A stretch of DNA of 63,916 nt from Streptomyces violaceoruber (lineage in GTDB: Bacteria; Actinomycetota; Actinomycetes; Streptomycetales; Streptomycetaceae): positions 1-63,916 of the forward strand of contig JODI01000075.1 in the NCBI GenBank assembly GCA_000720805.1. The letters are read 5' to 3'. Position 1 is the first letter of the stretch, and every line of letters starts with the position of its first letter. Below, piece after piece: positions 50,027 to 57,468 of the stretch. The notes beneath the pieces are model-generated. The model was not told the origin of the DNA and did not search any database. It saw nothing but the letters and a program-made list of their open reading frames with translations. Both the position numbers and the translations under genes were made by a program.

Positions 50027-50809
50027 TCACCGCTCGCCGTGCGCGTACCGGTGCACCGCCGCCGGTACGAACACCCCCAGCAGTACCGCGCACCACATCA
50101 GTGACCCGGCGACCGGATGTGCCACCGGCCAGGCCGCGCCCTCCGGCACCGGCGCGTTCCCGAACAGGTCCCGCAGGGCCGTCGTCACCGCGCTGATCGG
50201 ATTCCACTCGGCGATCGTGCGCAGCCACCCCGGCAGGCCCTCGGTCGGGATGTACGCGTTCGACAGCAGCGGCAGCAGGAAGGTCGCGCCGCCCAGCTGA
50301 CCGGACGCCTCCTCGTTCCGGGTCAGCAGCCCCAGGAAGATCCCGATCCAGGTGGTTGCGAACCGGAAGAGCAACAACAGCCCGAAGGCGCCCACCGCCG
50401 CGGGCGCACCCCCCTCGACCCGCCAGCCCACCGCGAGCCCGACCAGCAGGAAGGGCACCGCCCCGGCCGCCGTGACCACCAGGTCCGCGCACGCCTGCCC
50501 GAGCGGCACCGCGGCCCGGCTCATCGGCAGGGTCCGGAAGCGGTCCGTCACGCCCCGGTGGGTGTCCGCGGCCGCCTGGAACATCCCGGTCATGATCCCG
50601 TTCGCGGCGGTCGCCACCAGCAGGCCCGGCACCAGGAAGGCGCGGTACTCCCCGCCCGGCATCGCCAGTGCGCTGCCGAAGACGTAGCCGAAGAACAGCA
50701 GCATGCTGACCGGCATGGTCTGGGTCAGGACGAGCAGGCCCGGGTTGTTCCGCATCCGCCGCAGCTGGCGGCCCAGCATCGCGTGTGAGTCGTACGCCAG
50801 CGTGCTCAT
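50027..50809 (-). CDS. ABC-2 type transporter permease (daunorubicin-resistance DrrB-like)
   Basis: 260 residues with six membrane segments and the ABC-2 signature region (GVTDRFRTLPMSRAAVPLGQ; NAYIPTEGLPGWLRTIAEWN with PISAVTTALRDLFG) typical of the DrrB family. ATG 50809 overlaps the ATPase stop (ATGA). The pair forms an efflux pump under control of the TetR at 51823. Confidence 0.93.
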   Translation of the reverse strand: MSTLAYDSHAMLGRQLRRMRNNPGLLVLTQTMPVSMLLFFGYVFGSALAMPGGEYRAFLVPGLLVATAANGIMTGMFQAAADTHRGVTDRFRTLPMSRAAVPLGQACADLVVTAAGAVPFLLVGLAVGWRVEGGAPAAVGAFGLLLLFRFATTWIGIFLGLLTRNEEASGQLGGATFLLPLLSNAYIPTEGLPGWLRTIAEWNPISAVTTALRDLFGNAPVPEGAAWPVAHPVAGSLMWCAVLLGVFVPAAVHRYAHGER

Positions 50810-51759
50810 GCCGCGGCCTCCTCGAGGTCCTGGTCGTCGGTGAGCCGGAGGAACACGTCGTCGAGGGTCGGCGGGCGCAGGCTGGCGTCCAGCAGCGGCA
50901 CCCCCGCCGCCTCCAGTTCGCGCACCAGCCGGGGGAGGGCGAGCGTCGAGTCCCGGGTGACCGCGCCGACGGCGTTGCGCTCCTCGTCGAACGTCGGCCG
51001 GGCGCCGGTGAGCTGGTCCAGAACGCCCGCGGCCCTCGCCATGACCTCCGGGCCCGCGACGACGACCTCGACGTGCGTCCCGATGAGCCCCTTCAGTTCG
51101 GCCGGCGAACCCGTGTGCGCCACCCGGCCCCGGTCCACCAGGGCGATGTCGTCGGCGAGCTGGTCGGCCTCCTCCAGGTACTGCGTGGTCAGCAGGACGG
51201 TCGTACCGTCCGCGGTGAGATCGCGTACGGCGGCCCAGATCAGGTTCCGGCTGGCCGGGTCGAGCCCGGTCGTCGGTTCGTCGAGGAACAGCACCTCGGG
51301 GCGGCGGATCAGGCTGGCCGCCAGGTCGAGCCGGCGGCGCATCCCGCCCGAGTAGGTGGACGCCGGCCGGTCGGCCGCCTCGGCCAGCCCGAAGCGGTCG
51401 AGGAGGTCCCCGGCCCGCTCGGCGGGCCCGCGCACCCGGTGCAGCCGGGCGAACAGCCTGAGGTTCTGGCGGCCGGTGAGGTCTCCGTCGACCGAGGCGT
51501 ACTGCCCGGTGACGCCGATCACGCGGCGCACGGCGGCGGCCTCCCGCACGAGGTCGTGCCCGGCGACGCGCGCCGAGCCGGCGTCCGGCCGCAGGAGGGT
51601 GGTGAGCAGTCGTACGGCCGTCGTCTTGCCCGCCCCATTGGGTCCGAGGATTCCGCAGACCGTGCCACTCGCCACCGCGAGATCCAGCCCGCGCAGGGCC
51701 TGGACAGCACCGAACCGCTTCTCCAGACCCTCACTAAGTACAGCGTACGTAGTAGTCAT
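50806..51759 (-). CDS. ABC transporter ATP-binding protein (DrrA-like)
   Basis: 317 residues. Walker A GPNGAGKTTAV, the signature STYSGGMRRRLDLAASL, Walker B EVLFLDEPTTGLD, and the DrrA-type C-terminal region (LDASLRPPTLDDVFLRLT). ATG 51759 (MTTTYAV) is preferred; the six-codon extension to 51777 runs into the operator region. A TetR palindrome overlaps codons 3-8, so a bound repressor would block transcription at the very start of the gene. Confidence 0.94.
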   Translation of the reverse strand: MTTTYAVLSEGLEKRFGAVQALRGLDLAVASGTVCGILGPNGAGKTTAVRLLTTLLRPDAGSARVAGHDLVREAAAVRRVIGVTGQYASVDGDLTGRQNLRLFARLHRVRGPAERAGDLLDRFGLAEAADRPASTYSGGMRRRLDLAASLIRRPEVLFLDEPTTGLDPASRNLIWAAVRDLTADGTTVLLTTQYLEEADQLADDIALVDRGRVAHTGSPAELKGLIGTHVEVVVAGPEVMARAAGVLDQLTGARPTFDEERNAVGAVTRDSTLALPRLVRELEAAGVPLLDASLRPPTLDDVFLRLTDDQDLEEAAA

Positions 51760-51794
51760 GGATCGACCATAGCGCACTACGTACGCTGTACGTA
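51736..51794. promoter_or_regulatory. Two TetR-type operators between the ABC exporter and its repressor
   Basis: Site 1 (51736-51751) is AAGTAC-AGC-GTACGTA and site 2 (51778-51794) is TACGTAC-GCT-GTACGTA, the second a perfect 7-bp inverted repeat. Read in opposite directions the two sites are nearly the same sequence. Centres are about 43 bp apart. One covers the start of the ATPase gene and the other lies ahead of the TetR start at 51823. Confidence 0.78.
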
Positions 51795-51822
51795 ACTAGG
51801 ATGGGGGCCGAGGTGATGATCG

Positions 51823-52554
51823 ATGGCGGGCCGAGCGGCCGTACCCGAAGTGATCTGGACCCGGCCCGAGCGGACGGGCCGGGGGCCGAAGCCCGCGTTC
51901 ACGCGCGCGGACATCGCGGCGGCGGCGGTGCGGCTCGCCGACGCGCAGGGCCTGGACGGCGTCTCCATGCGGCATGTCGCGGCCGAGCTGGGCTGCGGGA
52001 CCATGTCGCTCTACAACTACGTCCCCCGCAAGGAGGACCTGTACGAGCTGATGGTGGACGCGGTCGGCGGCGAACACGAGCTGTGGGAGCCGAGCGGTGA
52101 CTGGCGGGCCGACATGCGCCGGGTGGCGTACCAGACGCGGGCCGCCATGCACCGGCATCCGTGGCTGCCCCGGCTGATGTCACCGGTGTACGGCTTCAGC
52201 CCCAACGCCCTGCGCTATCTCGAGCACTGCATGGCCTGCATGGATCCCTTCGACGCGCCGTACGGCACGAAGTTGGAACTGCTCGGGATGCTCAACGGGT
52301 GCGTGACGACGTACGTGTCGACGGAGCTGTCCACCACCGAGCGGGCGCGGTCGCTGCCCTGGTCGGAGGAGCAGGAGAACGCCGTACGGATCGCCTACCT
52401 GGGGAGTCAGGTGGCGTCCGGAGCGTATCCGCGGCTGGCGGCGGCGTTCATGGAGGACGCCGGGCCCATCGACATGGAGGCCGTGTTCGACCGGATGCTG
52501 GACCGCGTACTGGACGGCTTCGAGCCCAGGAGCGAGGGGTCCGGGAACCGGTAG
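51823..52554 (+). CDS. TetR-family regulator of the ABC exporter (TetR_C type)
   Basis: 243 residues. The HTH (FTRADIAAAAVRLADAQGLD, then LGCGTMSLYNYVPRKEDLYE) and C-terminal domain (YGTKLELLGMLNGCVTTYVS) match the TetR_C_1-type repressors that sit beside DrrAB-like exporters. GAGGTG lies seven bases before ATG 51823. Divergent arrangement with two palindromes implies autoregulation and derepression of the pump by its substrate. Confidence 0.92.
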   Translation: MAGRAAVPEVIWTRPERTGRGPKPAFTRADIAAAAVRLADAQGLDGVSMRHVAAELGCGTMSLYNYVPRKEDLYELMVDAVGGEHELWEPSGDWRADMRRVAYQTRAAMHRHPWLPRLMSPVYGFSPNALRYLEHCMACMDPFDAPYGTKLELLGMLNGCVTTYVSTELSTTERARSLPWSEEQENAVRIAYLGSQVASGAYPRLAAAFMEDAGPIDMEAVFDRMLDRVLDGFEPRSEGSGNR

Positions 52555-52570
52555 CCCGGGGTGGTGGGCC

Positions 52571-53728
52571 CTAGATCAGTGCGAACTGGCCTTCCGGGCC
52601 CTCCTCGTGGTGGTCGAGGACCGACGCCGGGCGGCGGGCCGCGTCCGGCACGGGCAGGACGCCCGCCGTACGCAGCTCCTGCGCGGTGACGGTCGCCGTC
52701 ACCGTCAACTCCTCCCGCTGGGGCTCCAGTTCCGCCAGCAGGGCGAGCACGGTGATCAGCTCCAGCAGCTCCGAGGTCCACGCCTGCGGCCATGTCGTCG
52801 GGCGGATCGCGGACAGCGTGCCCGGTTCGGCCCGCGCGGTGCGGGTCGCGAACCACTGCTCCAGGACGCGGACGCCGGCCACCTCGAAGTCCCAGGCCGT
52901 CGGCGGGACCGGGGAGACGCGGCCCTCGTCGACGTGCAGGCTCTCCTCGTCGCGGTCGTAGCGCACGGTCAGCGGGAAGGGGGGCAGGGGGGCGCGGACG
53001 TACGGGCGGCGGCCGCCGGGGAGCTTGGGCCGGTCGCCGTCGCGGCGCATCAGCCAGAGCGCGCGGTGGCCCAGTTCGACGCCGTGGGCCCACAGCTCCG
53101 GGTCCTCGGTGAGGGGGACGGCGAGGCCCGGGCCTACCGCCGTCACGGTCCAGGCCAGCAGGTCCAGGGGCGTCGGGGTGAGGCCGAGGCGGCCGGCCAG
53201 GTGGTCCAGCAGGCCCGGCGCCAGGTTGGGTTCCGCGCCGCCGGGGCGGCGGTACAGGGGGCGGACGCGGCCGGGACGCAGCAGGGGGAGCAGGGAGGTC
53301 GCCAGCAGGCGGGGGCCGGTGGCGTCGGGGATCTCTGCGACGAAGATCTGCCGCTCGTCCGCCACCCGCCACAACTCGGGCCGGGCCGCGTCGATCAGCC
53401 GGTGGTCCGGGATCAGCCACTGCTCGTCGAAAGGGGCGTGCAGCACCCGCACCGGCTCCGGGCACGCGCCCGAGGCGCGGACCAGCTTCTCCGTGCCCCC
53501 GGACCGCCCCGGCAACTGCCCCACGGCCGACTGGAGCGTACGGGAACGCGTCGGCTCGAACAGGACCTCCCGGTCCGGGCCCTCCGCCTTCAGCAGGGCG
53601 TCCCAACGGGCCTTCAGGGAAGCCGGATCGGGACCCGTCGGCCACCCCCGGCCCAGCCGCGGCGGTGCGACGGACCACGGCATGAGGTCCGCCAGCAGCG
53701 GAGCGTCGTCGTGCGTCACGCTGGGCAT
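52571..53728 (-). CDS. Type ISP restriction/modification enzyme-like protein (no methylase motifs)
   Basis: 385 residues beginning MPSVTHDDAPLLADLMPWSV. It matches, from memory, a family in Streptomyces usually labelled type ISP restriction/modification enzyme, related to the C-terminal target-recognition part: WLIPDHRLIDAARPELWRVA, PLYRRPGGAEPNLAPGL, HRALWLMRRDGDRPKLPGGR, AWDFEVAGVRVLEQWFA. No SAM motif, DPPY motif, helicase or nuclease motif is present, so restriction activity on its own is unlikely. The true role is unknown. It stands alone between two regulators. Confidence 0.6.
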   Translation of the reverse strand: MPSVTHDDAPLLADLMPWSVAPPRLGRGWPTGPDPASLKARWDALLKAEGPDREVLFEPTRSRTLQSAVGQLPGRSGGTEKLVRASGACPEPVRVLHAPFDEQWLIPDHRLIDAARPELWRVADERQIFVAEIPDATGPRLLATSLLPLLRPGRVRPLYRRPGGAEPNLAPGLLDHLAGRLGLTPTPLDLLAWTVTAVGPGLAVPLTEDPELWAHGVELGHRALWLMRRDGDRPKLPGGRRPYVRAPLPPFPLTVRYDRDEESLHVDEGRVSPVPPTAWDFEVAGVRVLEQWFATRTARAEPGTLSAIRPTTWPQAWTSELLELITVLALLAELEPQREELTVTATVTAQELRTAGVLPVPDAARRPASVLDHHEEGPEGQFALI

Positions 53729-53821
53729 CGTACGACTTGCCGTCGCCGGTGGGGGCAGGGCCTGTGCGGCCCCAAGGTCCGCTCCTCTCGTCCGGGTCCG
53801 CCGGACGCGCCCATGACGCGC

Positions 53822-54571
53822 CTAGGTCGCGTCGAGGGTGACCGTGAACGAGAAGCGGTCGCCCCGGTAGTGGATGACGGCCACGTCCAGGGGCTGCCCG
53901 GCGGTGTCGTAGGTGACGCCCGTGTAGTGCAGGATCGGGCTGAGCAGCGGGACTTGGAGGAGCCGGGCCGTCTCCGGGTCGGCAAGGCGGGCCTGAACCG
54001 TGTCCGTGATGCGGCCGATGTCCGCGCCGACGGCATCCCGCAGCACCTTGGTCATCGGCCAGCGGATCAGGTCGTCGAGGTCGATGCGGTCCGCGAGTTC
54101 GGGGCGCACGTAGTTGCGGGCGTGGTTGGTCGGCTCGCCGGTCTTCTCGTCGGAGCGCAGTCGGTGGTACGCCGACACCTCGGCCAGGTCCGGGAAGTAC
54201 TCGGCCACCTCGGCCGGCACATGTGTCCTGCCGTGGTCCAGCAGCCGCGTCGCCATGCCGGACTGCTGGGCCACGATCGCGTCCACCGAGCCCAGCAGCC
54301 GCACCGGAGAGCCCCTGCGGACATCCGGCTCGATGAAGGTGCCACGGCGACGGTGGCGGCTGATCAGGCCCTCGTCCTCCAGCTCCTTCAGCGCCTGCCG
54401 CATGGTCAGCACACTCACCCCGTAGTGCCCCGCGAGCTGCTCCTCGGTCGGCAGGCGCAGCGGGTCCTGGGGCGAGCGGCCGAGTATCGAGGCGCGCAGC
54501 GACTGCGAGACCTGATACCAGAGCGGCAGCTTGCGGTTCAGGACGATCGAGTCCGGGGCGAAGGAGGTCAC
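53822..54571 (-). CDS. GntR-family regulator with UTRA domain (HutC type)
   Basis: 249 residues. The N-terminal winged helix is LPTEEQLAGHYGVSVLTMRQ with ALKELEDEGLISRHRRRGTF. The UTRA ligand domain follows (HRLRSDEKTGEPTNHARNYV; LRDAVGADIGRITDTVQARL) and ends in YRGDRFSFTVTL. It lies 27 bases downstream of hmgA on the same strand, suggesting cotranscription and control of homogentisate catabolism. That target is inference from position. Confidence 0.9.
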   Translation of the reverse strand: MTSFAPDSIVLNRKLPLWYQVSQSLRASILGRSPQDPLRLPTEEQLAGHYGVSVLTMRQALKELEDEGLISRHRRRGTFIEPDVRRGSPVRLLGSVDAIVAQQSGMATRLLDHGRTHVPAEVAEYFPDLAEVSAYHRLRSDEKTGEPTNHARNYVRPELADRIDLDDLIRWPMTKVLRDAVGADIGRITDTVQARLADPETARLLQVPLLSPILHYTGVTYDTAGQPLDVAVIHYRGDRFSFTVTLDAT

Positions 54572-54598
54572 GGGGCTATCCGTACCGGTCGTGGGTGA

Positions 54599-55969
54599 TC
54601 AGCGCAACGGGCGGAAGTGGCGCTGAAGGCCCTGCCAGACGTCGTCGTAGCGCGGTTGCAGGTGTTCCGCGCGGGCCGCCTGCGGTGTCAGCGTCACCGG
54701 CCACCGCGTCTCGAACATGAAGGCCAGCCCGTCGTCGACCTTCTGCGGCCGCAGCTCGGCGGCGCTCGCCCGGTCGAACGTCTCCCGGTCCGGCCCGTGC
54801 GCCGACATCATGTTGTGCAGCGAGCCGCCCCCGGGCACGAACCCCCCTTCCCCGGCCGTCTTCGCGTCGTACGCGCCCTCGATCAGGCCCATGTACTCGC
54901 TCATCACGTTCCGGTGGAAGTACGGCGGCCGGAAGGTGTCCTCGCCCACCAGCCACCGCGGCGCGAAGACGACGAAGTCGACGCCGGCCAGTCCCGGGGT
55001 GTCGGACGGGGACGTCAGCACCGTGAAGATCGACGGGTCCGGGTGGTCATAGGAGATGGTGCCGAGCACATTGAAACGGCGCAGGTCATAGACGTACGGC
55101 ACATGATTGCCGTGCCAGGCGACCACGTCGAGCGGTGAGTGGCCGTAGGTCGCCGTCCAGAGATTGCCGCAGAACTTGTTGACCACCTCCACCGGACCCG
55201 CCGCGTTCTCGTCGTCCTCGTACGCGGCGACCGGCGCCCGGAAGTCGCGGGCGTTGGCCAGTCCGTTGGCGCCGATGGGGCCGAGGTCGGGGAGGCGGAA
55301 GGAGGCGCCGTAGTTCTCGCACACATAGCCGCGGGCCGAGGCGTCGAGCAGCTCCACACGGAAGCGCACCCCACGGGGGATCAGCGCGACATGTGCCGGC
55401 TCCACATGCAGCTGCCCGAACTCGGTGTGCAGCAGCAGCCCGCCGCGCTCCGGCACGATCAGCAGCTCCCCGTCGGCGTCGCTGAAGACCCGGTCCATCG
55501 AGGCGTTGGCGTGGTAGAGGTGCACGGCCATACCGGTGCGCTGGGTGGCGTCGCCGTTGCCGCCGAGAGTCCACAGTCCGGCGAGGAAGTCGGTTCCCGG
55601 CGCGGGCTCCGGCAGCGGGTTCCAGCGCAGCCGGTTCGGGTCGGGCACCGACTCGGTGAAGGGGGCGGTACGGATCGAGCCGTTCTCCGTGCGGGTGAAC
55701 GCCGGGTGTGCGGCCGAGGGGCGGATCCGGTACAGCCACGAGCGCCGGTTGTGCGCCCGGGGTTCGGTGAAGGCCGTACCGCTGAGTTGCTCCGCGTACA
55801 GCCCGAGGGGGGCGCGCTGGGGCGAGTTCCGGCCTTCCGGCAGCGCCCCCGGAACGGCCTCGGAGCTGTGCTCGTTGCCGAAACCAGTGAGGTAGGTCAG
55901 CCCTTCCGCGGTCTTCCGCGCTCCCCCGCGTTCGAACACGCTCGCGCGGGAGGTGGCCCCATCGCTCAT
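54599..55969 (-). CDS. hmgA: Homogentisate 1,2-dioxygenase
   Basis: 456 residues, close to family length. It opens the ring of homogentisate to maleylacetoacetate in tyrosine and phenylalanine catabolism. The N-terminus carries [20 protein letters not shown] and [17 protein letters not shown]. The Fe(II) site is [15 protein letters not shown] (His and Glu) plus [12 protein letters not shown] (His). [20 protein letters not shown] is another invariant block. GGAGGGAG precedes ATG 55969, which fixes the start; similarity also begins there. The GntR/UTRA gene follows directly. Confidence 0.96.
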   Translation of the reverse strand: MSDGATSRASVFERGGARKTAEGLTYLTGFGNEHSSEAVPGALPEGRNSPQRAPLGLYAEQLSGTAFTEPRAHNRRSWLYRIRPSAAHPAFTRTENGSIRTAPFTESVPDPNRLRWNPLPEPAPGTDFLAGLWTLGGNGDATQRTGMAVHLYHANASMDRVFSDADGELLIVPERGGLLLHTEFGQLHVEPAHVALIPRGVRFRVELLDASARGYVCENYGASFRLPDLGPIGANGLANARDFRAPVAAYEDDENAAGPVEVVNKFCGNLWTATYGHSPLDVVAWHGNHVPYVYDLRRFNVLGTISYDHPDPSIFTVLTSPSDTPGLAGVDFVVFAPRWLVGEDTFRPPYFHRNVMSEYMGLIEGAYDAKTAGEGGFVPGGGSLHNMMSAHGPDRETFDRASAAELRPQKVDDGLAFMFETRWPVTLTPQAARAEHLQPRYDDVWQGLQRHFRPLR

Positions 55970-56129
55970 GATCGCTCCCTCCGCTCTGATTCCTATGCTC
56001 CACCGTAGGATTGGGGTTTCCCGGGCGCAAGTGGTCCGTCCGGCCTCCTCACGAAGGACGACCGCCGACGGCCGGAACCAGCCTCCAGGGGGATTCGAGG
56101 TGTCGGACTCGTGTTCTACGCTCCCCGGC

Positions 56130-56732
56130 ATGTCGTGGACGCGGAGACTTCTCACCGCGCTCGCGGTCTGTGTCCTGCTGCTGACCGGATCCGCGGGCTG
56201 TGGCTCGGGCAATGCGCAGGGGAACGGAAAGAACGGGGACTCGCCCTCACCGGTGGGCAAGCTCCTCGACGACACGGACAAGCAGGGACGCCGCTATCGC
56301 GAGGTGGACAAGAAGGGCGCACCCGACGTCGGCGTCGAGGTGCAGCCCGCCGAGGGCGACAACGGCTGGAACGTGCGGCTGACCCTCCGCCGCTTCCGCC
56401 TCTCGCCCGCCGGCGCCGAGAAGGACGCGGTGGCCGGCCGCGGTGTCGCCCGGCTCTTCGTGAACGGGCACCCCGTCGCGACCCTGCGCACCCCCGAGTA
56501 CCGCCTCTCGGCCCGTTACGTCCCGCACGGCACCCGCCACCTCACCGCGCGCCTGTACGCCGACGACGGCACGGTCTGGGCCGTCGACGGCGAACCCGTC
56601 GAGAGCACCGCGGACATCACGGCCTCCGGCTCCGCGTCCGCCGGGACCTCGGGCGCCGCGCTGAGCGTGGACGGCTCTCCCGTTCGTACCGAGGGCCGAG
56701 CTTCCCCGGACCGCGGCGGAAAGGCATCATGA
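56130..56732 (+). CDS. Putative lipoprotein of unknown function
   Basis: 200 residues. The signal sequence [20 protein letters not shown] ends in a lipobox-like SAGC with Cys24 as the candidate lipidation site. A polar spacer ([11 protein letters not shown]) and one domain with beta-strand character follow ([60 protein letters not shown]). ATG 56130 is chosen over GTG 56100 because the signal peptide then begins properly. The stop overlaps the TetR start (ATGA), so the two are coexpressed. Confidence 0.72.
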   Translation: MSWTRRLLTALAVCVLLLTGSAGCGSGNAQGNGKNGDSPSPVGKLLDDTDKQGRRYREVDKKGAPDVGVEVQPAEGDNGWNVRLTLRRFRLSPAGAEKDAVAGRGVARLFVNGHPVATLRTPEYRLSARYVPHGTRHLTARLYADDGTVWAVDGEPVESTADITASGSASAGTSGAALSVDGSPVRTEGRASPDRGGKAS

Positions 56733-57346
56733 AGCCCGTGCCCCAAGCGACATCGCTGCGCCGTGCGCCCGTGCAACGGCGCAGCGCCGAACGGCTGACC
56801 AGGATCCTCGACGCCTGCGCCGACCTGCTCGACGAAGTCGGCTACGACGACCTGAGCACCCGGGCCGTCGCCCTGCGCGCCGGGGTCCCCATCGGCTCGG
56901 TCTACCGCTTCTTCGGCAACAAGCGCGCGATGGCCGACGCGCTCGCCCAGCGCAACCTGGAGCGCTGGACCGAGCGGGTCACCGAGCGCCTCAAGGAGAC
57001 CGGCGAGGGGGGCTGGCGGGCTGCGATGGACGCCGTCCTCGACGAGTACCTCGCCATGAAGCGCACCGCGCCCGGCTTCTCGCTCGTCGACTTCGGCAAC
57101 CAGATCCCGGTCGGCGCCCGCTACGCCGAGCCCAACCACCGCGTCGCCGACCGCCTCACCGACCTGCTCTCCGGTTACCTCGACCGCGAGCCGGACGAGG
57201 ACCTGCGGCGCGTCTTCCTCGTCGCCGTGGAAACCGCCGACACCCTCGTGCACCTGGCCTTCCGGGTCGCGCCGGAGGGCGACGGGCGGATCATCGCGGA
57301 GACCCGGGAGATCCTGCGGGCGTACCTGGGGCGGGTGCTGGACTGA
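56729..57346 (+). CDS. TetR-family transcriptional regulator
   Basis: 205 residues. The HTH is ILDACADLLDEVGYDDLSTR with VALRAGVPIGSVYRFFGNKR. The C-terminal domain (MDAVLDEYLAMKRTAPGFSL; FLVAVETADTLVHLAFRVAP) is the TetR_C_17-like type common in actinobacteria. It is coupled to the lipoprotein gene by ATGA overlap. A perfect palindrome lies 55 bases after its stop, ahead of the molybdopterin oxidoreductase, its probable target. Confidence 0.9.
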   Translation: MKPVPQATSLRRAPVQRRSAERLTRILDACADLLDEVGYDDLSTRAVALRAGVPIGSVYRFFGNKRAMADALAQRNLERWTERVTERLKETGEGGWRAAMDAVLDEYLAMKRTAPGFSLVDFGNQIPVGARYAEPNHRVADRLTDLLSGYLDREPDEDLRRVFLVAVETADTLVHLAFRVAPEGDGRIIAETREILRAYLGRVLD

Positions 57347-57400
57347 GGGTCGCCCGTCCGCGGAGCCGAGGTTTCGCGCGGAGGGAGGCCTCGCCAGCGT

Positions 57401-57418
57401 GCATACCGGTCGGTATGC
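57401..57418. promoter_or_regulatory. Palindrome, probable TetR operator
   Basis: GCATACCG-GT-CGGTATGC has perfect 8-bp arms, 51 bases before GTG 57469. Palindromes of this ATACCGGTCGGTAT type are typical TetR sites, and the nearest TetR gene ends just upstream. Confidence 0.7.
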
Positions 57419-57468
57419 TCGGCCCCGAGTTCGTGCGTCACCGCTGCCGCCGCCCACCGGGAGGACCC

